A DNA stretch of 64,000 nucleotides from an uncultured Faecalibacterium sp. (GTDB lineage Bacteria; Bacillota; Clostridia; Oscillospirales; Ruminococcaceae). The translations under genes were made by a program, and so were the position numbers. Numbering within the stretch: the first letter of the stretch is position 1; each line of letters begins with the position of its first letter. The notes under the pieces are model-generated. The model worked only from the letters and a program-made list of their open reading frames with translations. It did not search any database and was not told the origin of the DNA. Shown piece after piece: positions 51,892-59,866 of this stretch. The DNA is taken from the NCBI GenBank assembly GCA_934525845.1, contig CAKSZS010000003.1, positions 62,001 to 126,000 of the forward strand, in the 5' to 3' direction.

Positions 51892-53214
51892 ATGAAACCG
51901 AAAAAGATCGTTTCGCTGGTCCTGTCTGCCGCAATGGCATTCAGCGTGATGTCCGTTCCTGCTTTTGCAGCAGCGGCTGATGAGTCTGAGAACTGCATCC
52001 AGCAGATCGTGGACTCCCTGACCAGCTCCAAGTATACCTATCTGTACGCTGCCCTGGACTGGAATGAGTACTGGGCAAATGAGAAGGTCTACGCCGCAGG
52101 CAACACCAGCTCTTCCGCACAGCTGGACAGCCATGATGAGCACGACCTGGGCGCTTTTGACGCCGTTTCCCGTGCAACCACCAACCACGGCCTGCATCGC
52201 GGCAGCTTCCAGCAGGTGGCTACCATCTATGCAACCGATGGCACTTCCTACACCGTTTCGCACTGGTCTGACGATGGCAAGACCTTCTACCTGACCGATG
52301 GCACCGCTTATGGCTGGAACCGCGGCACCATCACCAAGCCGGACGGCACCACTGTCAAGATGGATCACTATGAGATCTCCGGCACCAAGTACGTTCCCGT
52401 CCGCGTGGCCAACAAGGATCTGGACGACTTCTGCTCCAAGTATGCTGTCGTGAAGAACGGCGGTGAGCTGGTGGGCGGCTATTCCGAAAACAAGCTGGTT
52501 TCCTATGAGCTGACCGCTGCTGTTGATTCTCACACCAACGGCCTGAAGTACGCCACCAAGAGCGGCGACGGCTACACCTTCTCTGCTGCCCACAACGGCA
52601 CCGGTTCCGGCATCGCAGGTGCAGACCAGAAGACCGCCAGCGACCTGGTCGTGACCGTGCGCAGCGGCGATGACGTGGGCAGCTTCGGTGAGATGATCCG
52701 TGTGGACCTGACCGGCAACTACGGCGAGCTGGGTTCCCGGATGCAGTCTGTTGTCTGGACCTACTACGGCAATGACAGCACCTACACCCACGCCAAGGCA
52801 ACCTATGGCACCAAGTTTGCAGCCGACAACTGGATGCACAAGTCCATGGGCATCCAGCTGGGTCTGAGCGATTCTCTGCGCTGCCAGCTGCCGGAGGGCA
52901 CCGATGGCACCGGCTACTGGACCATCACCATCCGCGCTCTGGGCTATGCGGACACCGTCATCAAGATCCAGACCACCAGCGACAACTTTGCAAAGCATGA
53001 GCTGGCCGACGCTTCCGACCGCGCTGCACTGCAGAACGTCGTGAACCAGGCACAGGCTCTGAACAAGAGCAGCTACTCCGCTGCAAGCTGGGCAAACCTG
53101 GAGACCGAGCTGGACGAGAGCGTGGAGCTGCTGAGCAAGGACACCCTGTACAAGGCTGCTGCTCTGGAGCAGGTCGGTCACCTGACCGAGGCCATCCAGG
53201 CCCTGAAGGCCTGA
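51892..53214 (+). CDS. Exported homologue of Treponema pallidum Tp47, with FIVAR-like tail
   Basis: A 440-residue secreted protein. Signal peptide ends SVPAFA (about residue 26); no lipobox. Residues about 40-370 align by eye with Tp47, the 47-kDa penicillin-binding lipoprotein of T. pallidum: DWNEYWANE, AAGN, GAFDAVSRATTNHG, YYGNDSTYTHAKATYGTK and GYWTITIRALGYAD all have Tp47 counterparts. The last 65 residues are a helical bundle resembling FIVAR domains (NKSSYSAASWANLETEL) instead of the Tp47 C-terminal domain. Codon use (GCT, GTT) suggests high expression. It leads an operon of FMN-binding and iron-sulfur proteins. I chose the ATG at 51892 behind GAAAGGAG. Confidence 0.8.
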   Translation: MKPKKIVSLVLSAAMAFSVMSVPAFAAAADESENCIQQIVDSLTSSKYTYLYAALDWNEYWANEKVYAAGNTSSSAQLDSHDEHDLGAFDAVSRATTNHGLHRGSFQQVATIYATDGTSYTVSHWSDDGKTFYLTDGTAYGWNRGTITKPDGTTVKMDHYEISGTKYVPVRVANKDLDDFCSKYAVVKNGGELVGGYSENKLVSYELTAAVDSHTNGLKYATKSGDGYTFSAAHNGTGSGIAGADQKTASDLVVTVRSGDDVGSFGEMIRVDLTGNYGELGSRMQSVVWTYYGNDSTYTHAKATYGTKFAADNWMHKSMGIQLGLSDSLRCQLPEGTDGTGYWTITIRALGYADTVIKIQTTSDNFAKHELADASDRAALQNVVNQAQALNKSSYSAASWANLETELDESVELLSKDTLYKAAALEQVGHLTEAIQALKA

Positions 53215-53250
53215 TCGCCGTGCGCCTCGCCCATTTCTCATAAAATAAGA

Positions 53251-53288
53251 AACAAGGTCGCTCCTTTTGGGGAGTGACCTTGTTTTCC
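53251..53288 (+). terminator. Attenuating terminator after the Tp47-like gene
   Basis: AACAAGGTCGCTCC and GGAGTGACCTTGTT arms with a short loop, followed by TTCC. The T-run is short, so downstream genes may be read through at a lower level. Confidence 0.7.
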
Positions 53289-53308
53289 GTGTCTGAGGAG
53301 GAATTCCC

Positions 53309-55009
53309 ATGAACCAGATCAAGAAGCTGCGCCCGCTGGTCCAGCTGGTGCCAGCCGTGGCGGTGGCCATGATCGTTCTGGTCACCCTGCCCCGCACCCT
53401 TCCGGTGCTGGCTGAGGTGCCGGAACGGCTGAGTCCTGCCGTTTCGTCCAGCGCCGCCGTGGAGGAGCCGGAACCGGAGGAAGAGGACATTCTGCCCACC
53501 CTGCCCTATGAAGATGGTGTGTACACCGGTTCGTCCCGCGGTTACGGCGGCACGGTCCGGGTGCAGGTCACCATGGAGGGCGGCCACATCACCGATTTGC
53601 AGATCCTGGACGCATCCCATGAGACCAGTGCATTCCTGCGCCGCGCCAGGCGTCTGCTGACCACCGTGCTCACCGCCCAGACCTGGGAAGTGGACGCGGT
53701 GTCCGAGGCGACCTATACTTCCCGGGGCATTCTGGGTGCCATCCAGAACGCCCTGACCGGCGAGGTGGTGAACAACCCGCTCCCGCCCAAGCAGGAGACT
53801 CCGGAACCCATCGTGGAAGAGCCGTTTGAGGCACCGTCTGCCTATCGGGACGGCGTGTATACTGCTTCGGCCCAGGGCTTCGGCGGCCCCATCACGGTGC
53901 AGGTGACCGTGCAGAACGACACCATCACCGACATTTCCATCCTGAGCCATGACGGCGAGACCACCTCCTACTTTGCCCGGGCGCGCAAGGTGGTGTCTGA
54001 AATCCTGACCACCGGCACACCGGACGTGGATTCCGTGTCCGGTGCCACCTATTCGTCCACCGGCATCCTGAACGCGGTCAAGCGGGCACTGGCCAAGGCG
54101 GCGGTGGATGCCGAACCGGTGGAAGAACCCGCCGAAACGCCGGTCACCGAGCCGCAGGGCGATGCGGCCGAGCCGGAAGGACCCACCTATGTGGACGGTG
54201 TTTACACCGGCACCGGCGAAAGCACCCGCGGACCGGTGACGGTCTCGGTCACCGTGACGGATGGCCGGGTGGCGGGGGTCACCATCGTGCCGACCCAGAC
54301 CGAACCGGAAGAAAAATCCTTCTGGGAAAAGGCAAAGGATGCCTGGAAGACGCTGGTCTCCGGCAAGCAGGACGATGCCGATACCGACGGCGGCTACTAT
54401 CTGGCAGAGGAGCTGGAAGGCGCCATTCAGGATGCCCTGAAGCAGGCACAGTCCGGCGCGGCGGTCTCTGAGCCTGCGGAGGAGGAACCGGCTTCCCAGC
54501 CGGCGGCATCGGAAGCACAGCCGGAGACCCCGGCGGTGCAGGAACCGGCTGCAAGCTCTGCGGCGGAAACGCCCGCACAGGAACCGGCTGCGGAAGTTCC
54601 GGCCGCTTCGGCCCGGGCGGAAGAACCGGCAGCTTCCAGTGCCCCGGCAGAGGAAGCCGCACCGGCAGCGCCGCGCTACCGGGACGGCACCTATACCGCC
54701 ACGGTGGTCTGCACCGATGATGCGGTCTTTCACTATGACGTCCGGGTCACCATCACCGTTTCAGGCGGTGCAGTGACCGATGTGCAGGCGGTCAAAGAAA
54801 ATGACACGTCGGAGGAGCCGGCAGACAACCGGCGGTACCTGGACTTTGCCAGGAACGGCAAAAATTACGGCGGTGTGCAGCACCCGGGCCTGGTCAGCCA
54901 GATCTTGGAGAAGCAGAGCGCCGATGAGGTGGACCTGATCAGCGGCGCCACCTACTCGTCCAAGGCGTTGCAGGCGGCCGCACAGCAGGCGCTGGGACAG
55001 GCAAAGTAA
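53309..55009 (+). CDS. Membrane-anchored protein with four FMN-binding domains
   Basis: A 566-residue extracytoplasmic flavoprotein: N-terminal helix (about 10-35) as anchor, then four FMN_bind repeats joined by Pro/Ala/Glu-rich linkers, at about 69-150, 181-262, 296-378 and 458-562. ApbE-type enzymes attach FMN to the threonine of SGAT. Repeat 2 (T247) and repeat 4 (T548) have a full SGATYS; repeat 1 has SEATYT (T135); repeat 3 has lost the motif. The plan resembles Listeria PplA, used in flavin-based extracellular electron transfer. The ATG follows GAGGAGG. Confidence 0.87.
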   Translation: MNQIKKLRPLVQLVPAVAVAMIVLVTLPRTLPVLAEVPERLSPAVSSSAAVEEPEPEEEDILPTLPYEDGVYTGSSRGYGGTVRVQVTMEGGHITDLQILDASHETSAFLRRARRLLTTVLTAQTWEVDAVSEATYTSRGILGAIQNALTGEVVNNPLPPKQETPEPIVEEPFEAPSAYRDGVYTASAQGFGGPITVQVTVQNDTITDISILSHDGETTSYFARARKVVSEILTTGTPDVDSVSGATYSSTGILNAVKRALAKAAVDAEPVEEPAETPVTEPQGDAAEPEGPTYVDGVYTGTGESTRGPVTVSVTVTDGRVAGVTIVPTQTEPEEKSFWEKAKDAWKTLVSGKQDDADTDGGYYLAEELEGAIQDALKQAQSGAAVSEPAEEEPASQPAASEAQPETPAVQEPAASSAAETPAQEPAAEVPAASARAEEPAASSAPAEEAAPAAPRYRDGTYTATVVCTDDAVFHYDVRVTITVSGGAVTDVQAVKENDTSEEPADNRRYLDFARNGKNYGGVQHPGLVSQILEKQSADEVDLISGATYSSKALQAAAQQALGQAK

Positions 55010-55022
55010 GGGGGAATGTGGA

Positions 55023-55487
55023 ATGCGTCATAAGAATTTTCTTATCCGGACGGTGAACCTGCTGGCGATCCTGGCAGTGCTGGCCATATACCAGCAGACC
55101 GCAGCGGTGCGTGCCGCCGCCGTGGACCAGCGGCAGCAGGAGATCGCCGAGGTGGAAGCCTACAACGCTTCCATTCTGCAGGCGGAACAGGAAGAAGCCG
55201 AACAGGAGGCCGAAAGCGGCCTGCGGGACGGCACCTATGAGGGCAGCGGCCTGGGCTTCGGCGATACCATCACCGTGTCCGTGACCATTCAGGACGGCAG
55301 GATGACCGATATTTCGGTGGTCAGTGCGCCCGGCGAGGACCGGCCCTATTATAAGCAGGCCCTGACCATGCTGGACAAGATGCTGTCCGCACAGTCGCCG
55401 GAGGTGGACCTGGTGTCCGGTGCCACCCTGACCTGTGAGGGCATTCAGGAAGCAGTGGCGGATGCCCTGGGAAAGGCGGCAGTGTAA
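55023..55487 (+). CDS. Single-domain FMN-binding protein
   Basis: A 154-residue membrane-anchored flavoprotein: helix at about 8-30, a charged coiled-coil stalk (35-65), then one FMN_bind domain with SGATLT at 132-137, where T135 is the likely flavinylation site. RnfG-like in fold but much shorter. It lies 13 bases after the four-domain protein and one base before the iron-sulfur membrane protein, so it is the likely electron go-between from membrane to the longer flavoprotein. Confidence 0.87.
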   Translation: MRHKNFLIRTVNLLAILAVLAIYQQTAAVRAAAVDQRQQEIAEVEAYNASILQAEQEEAEQEAESGLRDGTYEGSGLGFGDTITVSVTIQDGRMTDISVVSAPGEDRPYYKQALTMLDKMLSAQSPEVDLVSGATLTCEGIQEAVADALGKAAV

Positions 55488-55488
55488 G

Positions 55489-56385
55489 ATGAATGCAACC
55501 GAAAACAAGCCGCTGACCGCGGCACAAAAGCGCCAGAAAGCCCAGAAGCAGCGCGTCTGGCTGCGGGCGGTGCTCCAGCTGATCTTCTTCCTGTCCATGC
55601 CGGGTGCCTTTGTGGCGGGCTTCTCCGGCGTGCGGCAGCTCTTCCTGCGCATCGGTGCGGGTGAGGTGCTGCAGCTGGACAGCTTTGCCCTGTCCCTGCT
55701 GGGCCTGTGCGGCTTTACGATCTTGTTTGGCCGCTTCTTCTGCGGCTATGTCTGCGCCTTTGGCAGCTTGGGCGATGCCGTCTATGCGCTGTCCGGCCTG
55801 GTGCAGAAAAAGCTCCTGCGCCGCAAAAAGCAGCTGCGTCTGCCGGAACAGGCAGTGCGCTGGGGCCAGAAGGTCAAGTATCTGGTGCTGGCAGGCATCG
55901 TGGTGCTGTGCGCCGCCGGGGTGTACGGCAAGCTGAGCGGCACCAGTCCCTGGGAGGTGTTCTCCCGCCTGACCGCTCTGCGCCTGCCGCCGGAGGGCTT
56001 TGGCGTCGGCATCCTGCTGTTCGTGCTGATCCTGATCGGCATGGCGGTGCATCCGCGCTTTTTCTGCCAGTTCCTCTGCCCGATGGGCGCAGTGTTCGCC
56101 CTGCTGCCGGTGCTGCCCTTTGCACAGCTGCACCGGGACGGCGAGCAGTGCATTCCGGGCTGCAATGCCTGCGCGAATCACTGCCCGGTGAGCCTGAAGC
56201 TGGACGAAGCCAGCCTGCGCAGCGGCGAGTGCATCGGCTGTGAAGCCTGCGTGGGCATCTGCCCCCGGGAAAACATCAGCCGGTGGGACATCCGCCGCGC
56301 CGGAAATACGGTGCTGCCGGTGCTGGCCAAGGCGGTGCTTTTCTTCCTGATGGGCGTGTGCCTGGGCTTCTGCCGGTTCTTCTGA
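55489..56385 (+). CDS. NapH-like membrane protein with two 4Fe-4S clusters
   Basis: A 298-residue integral membrane ferredoxin with about five helices. FCGYVC (85-90) and FCQFLCP (192-198) are the paired CxxxC motifs of NapH/YccM/RnfE-associated proteins at the membrane face. CIPGCNACANHCP (221-233) and CIGCEACVGICP (248-259) bind two 4Fe-4S clusters on the cytoplasmic side. It should pass electrons from cytoplasmic donors or the quinone/flavin pool to the FMN proteins encoded upstream. The ATG at 55489 follows the previous stop by one base. Confidence 0.88.
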   Translation: MNATENKPLTAAQKRQKAQKQRVWLRAVLQLIFFLSMPGAFVAGFSGVRQLFLRIGAGEVLQLDSFALSLLGLCGFTILFGRFFCGYVCAFGSLGDAVYALSGLVQKKLLRRKKQLRLPEQAVRWGQKVKYLVLAGIVVLCAAGVYGKLSGTSPWEVFSRLTALRLPPEGFGVGILLFVLILIGMAVHPRFFCQFLCPMGAVFALLPVLPFAQLHRDGEQCIPGCNACANHCPVSLKLDEASLRSGECIGCEACVGICPRENISRWDIRRAGNTVLPVLAKAVLFFLMGVCLGFCRFF

Positions 56386-56400
56386 AGGGGATAAAATCAA

Positions 56401-56436
56401 AGAGGGTGCAGTTCACAAGAACTGCACCCTCTTTTT
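56401..56436 (+). terminator. Terminator of the FMN/iron-sulfur operon
   Basis: Perfect 14-bp arms AGAGGGTGCAGTTC and complement with a 4-base loop, then TTTTG. Confidence 0.9.
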
Positions 56437-56443
56437 GTGTCGT

Positions 56444-56908
56444 TCAGCCATTCAGGCGGATCTCATAAATACTGCGCTGCGGAGTCATGCCATAGGATTC
56501 GTAAGCTCGTTCGGCGATCTTGTTGTGGCTCCAGACCATCAGCTCCACCCGGTCGGAACCGACCTTGCGGGCATGCTTCTGCACTTCCTGAAACAGGGCC
56601 TTTCCGATGCCGCGCCGCCGGTGCGGTGCATCCACCACCAGCAGATCGATGTAAGCGATCTTGACAAGCGGCGGACCGTTCCGTTCCAGCAGGGAAGCAA
56701 AGCAGCAGCCGACCGGCTCCAGCCGTTCCAGCGCCAGAAAGGCAAGAATGTTGTCGTTTTCCAGCAGAGAATCAAAGGCTTCCCGGCTCATATAGTGATC
56801 GGCGGGCGAAAACGGATCCGGACGGCCCGCCGCATCGGCCTGCTGAAGCTGCAGCAGCAGCCGGTCCACAGCGGCATAGTCAAAACGGGTGATATCGCGT
56901 ATCCACAT
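56444..56908 (-). CDS. GNAT family N-acetyltransferase
   Basis: A 154-residue acetyltransferase. The acetyl-CoA pyrophosphate loop is RRRGIGKAL, preceded by the beta-strand IDLLVVDAPH, and the C-terminal strand ends AYESYGMTPQRSIYEI. The substrate is unknown; the sequence suggests a small amine or a protein N-terminus. I use the ATG at 56908, 8 bases after AGGAGG, over a GTG at 56917. Confidence 0.87.
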   Translation of the reverse strand: MWIRDITRFDYAAVDRLLLQLQQADAAGRPDPFSPADHYMSREAFDSLLENDNILAFLALERLEPVGCCFASLLERNGPPLVKIAYIDLLVVDAPHRRRGIGKALFQEVQKHARKVGSDRVELMVWSHNKIAERAYESYGMTPQRSIYEIRLNG

Positions 56909-57015
56909 TCTGCACACCTCCTGTCCCTATCTGCAGTATAGGACAGAAAGCGGGCGAAGGACTATCTGTTTTGTGCCATCTGCTATCAGGATCCTGCCAG
57001 ATTTGCGGCGGAGCG

Positions 57016-58704
57016 TTACCGGGCATCGTCCGTGATGACGGTATCCAGCACGGTATGCCCCTGGGCGATGTGGTATTTCACGGCGGGCAGGTGCACGTTG
57101 GTGAAATACAGACTGGTGTTGGGGTCGCAGCCCAGCACCACCGGTTCTCCGGCACCGGTCACGGCACAGCGCAGGATGTCACAATGGGCTTCAGCGGTGG
57201 AGTTTTCCACCGACTCGGCATAACCCGGTGCAAAATTCGGTACGGCAAAGCCGCAGTCGTAGGCGTCGCAGGCAAAGGCGCTGTCGATCTCGTGGTGACG
57301 GCGGTGGCCGTTGGCGGTGGGCGTGATGGTGGTGGTGACCTCAATGCCCAGGAACGGCGACCACTGGCTCACAACGGCTCCGGCTTCGATCTTCCAGCTT
57401 CGGCTCACCTTGCGCACGAATACGTTGTCGTCCAGAATGAAAGCCAGCATACTGTCCGGCGCGGCCTGGCACAGCACCTCGCGGCTGCGGGAAGCGCAGA
57501 AGCCGAACCGGGTGTCGTAGGCGAACTTGGCGTACTTCTCCGGGAACTGGCCGTGGCCGTGGCCCTCGTTGACGCCGGCGGCATAGGCGGTCACCCGGCC
57601 CGCCCGGCGCTGCACCAGCATATTGGCATAAGGCATGGGCTTGAGGGTGTCCAGTGCGGGCAGGGGAGCGGCTTCTGCGGACCAGAACGGGTGCTCGTCC
57701 GGAAGGGCCAGCAGCAGGAAGCTCTTCATGCCCCAGTAGGGGCTGCCGGGGGCGTTATAGCGCTCGGCCATGTACATCTGCGGGTAGCAGTAGCCGATGG
57801 TCAGGATGCTGTCCCGGTCGAACATCTTCTGCTCCAGCCACCAGTTGAAGTTGCGCACGATGAGGCCCTTCATCACGGACAGGGGCAGCGGCTCCAGCCC
57901 GGCCCAGATGCAGGCCGCCCAGAAGCTGTTCTGGGCAAAGCGGTAGGTCAGGCTGCGGCCAAAGGGCAGAGCCGCACCGTTGGCATCGAACCAGTAAACG
58001 AACTGCTGGCTGAACAGCTCCGCGCGGTGGCGATAGAGAGCGGCACGCTGGGGGTCGGTGTCGGCGGCGAACCTGGAGTAGAGCAGGCCGTAATACTGAA
58101 TGGCCCAGGGAATGTAGTAGTCCTTCTGGACGGAAGCACCATCGGTGGACCAGCCGTCACCGCTGTAATAACTGTCGATCTTGGTCAGGCCGTCTTCCAG
58201 CAGCTCCGGGCTGTAGGGCATACCGACGCTCTTCAGCGCCAGATTGGTCAGGATGCGGAAGAACTGCCAGTTGCAGTCCGGAATGGTATGGTGATTGATC
58301 TGGTCCAGCCAGGCAGCGAGATTTTTCTTCTCTGTGTCCGACAGCGGTTCCCACACCTTTTCCGGGGCGGTCAGGATGCCGCAGGCAATGGCGGCCATCT
58401 CCACATAGCACTGATCGTATTCGCCGGTGGTGCCCCAGTATTCGGGGCTGGCAGGATCCGACCCGGCGGCAAGGCCTCTGCGGTAAATTGCTTCAAATTC
58501 TGGGTCTGAGCCGCCGCCCACCCAGAAGGGCACCAGCGCCCACAGCGGGCGGCTGAAGGCTTCCAGCTCGATGGCGTTCTGGTTATAGGTCACGCCGGTC
58601 TCGCCCAGATGCAGCCGGGCACAGCCGGCGGAATAATGGGGCTTGAGCGGGTCGAGGAACAAATGCATCAGGGATACGAAATCAGCTTTGGTTTGTAAGT
58701 TCAT
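57016..58704 (-). CDS. DUF2264 family glycoside hydrolase (GH154-like)
   Basis: A 562-residue (alpha/alpha)-barrel protein of the DUF2264 family, some members of which are placed in CAZy family GH154 (exo-beta-glucuronidases). Tryptophan- and aspartate-rich motifs such as FWVGGGSDPEFE, PDCNWQFFRILTNLALK and GDGWSTDGASVQKDYY line the expected cleft. No signal peptide, so it is cytoplasmic. It shares one base (TAATG) with the upstream GH88 gene and so is co-translated with a glucuronide-degrading set. Confidence 0.83.
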   Translation of the reverse strand: MNLQTKADFVSLMHLFLDPLKPHYSAGCARLHLGETGVTYNQNAIELEAFSRPLWALVPFWVGGGSDPEFEAIYRRGLAAGSDPASPEYWGTTGEYDQCYVEMAAIACGILTAPEKVWEPLSDTEKKNLAAWLDQINHHTIPDCNWQFFRILTNLALKSVGMPYSPELLEDGLTKIDSYYSGDGWSTDGASVQKDYYIPWAIQYYGLLYSRFAADTDPQRAALYRHRAELFSQQFVYWFDANGAALPFGRSLTYRFAQNSFWAACIWAGLEPLPLSVMKGLIVRNFNWWLEQKMFDRDSILTIGYCYPQMYMAERYNAPGSPYWGMKSFLLLALPDEHPFWSAEAAPLPALDTLKPMPYANMLVQRRAGRVTAYAAGVNEGHGHGQFPEKYAKFAYDTRFGFCASRSREVLCQAAPDSMLAFILDDNVFVRKVSRSWKIEAGAVVSQWSPFLGIEVTTTITPTANGHRRHHEIDSAFACDAYDCGFAVPNFAPGYAESVENSTAEAHCDILRCAVTGAGEPVVLGCDPNTSLYFTNVHLPAVKYHIAQGHTVLDTVITDDAR

Positions 58705-59864
58705 TACCAGTACATCTCCCAATCTTTGGTCAGGCGGGTCAGCGCCTCCATATAGAAGTAATCGCCCCAGCTGGTGCATTCATCCACGCCCTCGGGGGTG
58801 CAGGTGTTGTAGGGACTTTTTTTACTGTAGGTGCCGTGCAGCAGCTGGCCGGAACCCAGGGTGCCGGGCTTCACGGCGTAGTTGGCCGCCAGAGAATCCA
58901 GCATCTGCCGGGCCAGGGTGCGCCACTGCTCCGCCTCTTCGGCACCGACGTACTTGGCGGCTTCCAGCAGGCCGCAGGCCACGATGGCGGCGGAAGAGGA
59001 ATCCCGCGGCTCGCCGCTTTCCGGGGCAAAGATCATGTCCCAGCAGGGAATGAGATCTTCCGGCAGGCGGGACAGGTAGAAGTCCAGGGCCTTGCGGAAC
59101 ACCTCCAGGAATTTTTCGTCGTGGGTGTAGGTGTAGCCGATGGCACTGCCGTACACGCCCCAGGCCTGACCCCGCGCCCAGAAGCTGTCGTCCTTGTAGC
59201 CCTGGCAGGTGCGGCCGCCCTTGGGGGTGCCGTCCGGGTTCATGAAGAAGGTGTGGTAGGTGCTGCCGTCCGGACGGAAGGAGTTGGCCAGCGTGGTGGC
59301 GGTGTGTGCAGCGGCGATCGCGCGGTAGTGGTCCTTGCCGGTGGTCTCGCTGGCCCAGTACAGCAGCGGCACGTTCAGCATACAGTCGATGATGTAGCGG
59401 TAGTTGTCCGGGTCATCCATGGTGCCCCAGGCCTGCAGAAATTTTCCGCTGGGCTGATAGCGGGTCAGCAGCTGGTCAGCGGCGGCAATGGCAGCGTCAC
59501 GGCCCTTCTCGCTGCCCACCAGCTTCCAGGCGGCAACGCAGGTGGGACTGTACAGGAAGCCCATGTCGTGGTGGTCTACCGAGACCTTGCGGGCGATGCG
59601 GTCCGCAAAGCTGTCCACCTGGATCAGGGCGGCGTTCTTGAATGTTTCCTCGCCGGTGGCCTCGTAGGCCAGCCAGATCTCACCGGGCCAGAAGCCGCAG
59701 GTCCACTGGTCGTTGGCACAGCCGGGGTAGATGCCGTTCACGCTGGAATGGTTCTGGCACTGGTAAGTGTACAGCGGCAGGTTGGTCGCCACCTGCCGGC
59801 AGGCATCGGCCAGCGCCTGCTTTGCTTCGGCATCGGTCATGGGATGGTTGGGATAGGTCTTCAT
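58704..59864 (-). CDS. GH88 unsaturated glucuronyl hydrolase
   Basis: A 386-residue (alpha/alpha)6-barrel enzyme that hydrates and removes 4,5-unsaturated uronate from glycosaminoglycan or pectin fragments. The aspartates needed for hydration lie in HHDMGFLYSPTCVAAWK and NYRYIIDCMLNVPLLYWAS; WARGQAWGVYGSAIGYTYT is a family signature. Intracellular. The ATG at 59864 gives proper spacing to AAGGAG, better than the one at 59870. It follows the beta-glucuronidase gene within 2 bases. Confidence 0.9.
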   Translation of the reverse strand: MKTYPNHPMTDAEAKQALADACRQVATNLPLYTYQCQNHSSVNGIYPGCANDQWTCGFWPGEIWLAYEATGEETFKNAALIQVDSFADRIARKVSVDHHDMGFLYSPTCVAAWKLVGSEKGRDAAIAAADQLLTRYQPSGKFLQAWGTMDDPDNYRYIIDCMLNVPLLYWASETTGKDHYRAIAAAHTATTLANSFRPDGSTYHTFFMNPDGTPKGGRTCQGYKDDSFWARGQAWGVYGSAIGYTYTHDEKFLEVFRKALDFYLSRLPEDLIPCWDMIFAPESGEPRDSSSAAIVACGLLEAAKYVGAEEAEQWRTLARQMLDSLAANYAVKPGTLGSGQLLHGTYSKKSPYNTCTPEGVDECTSWGDYFYMEALTRLTKDWEMYW

Positions 59865-59866
59865 GT

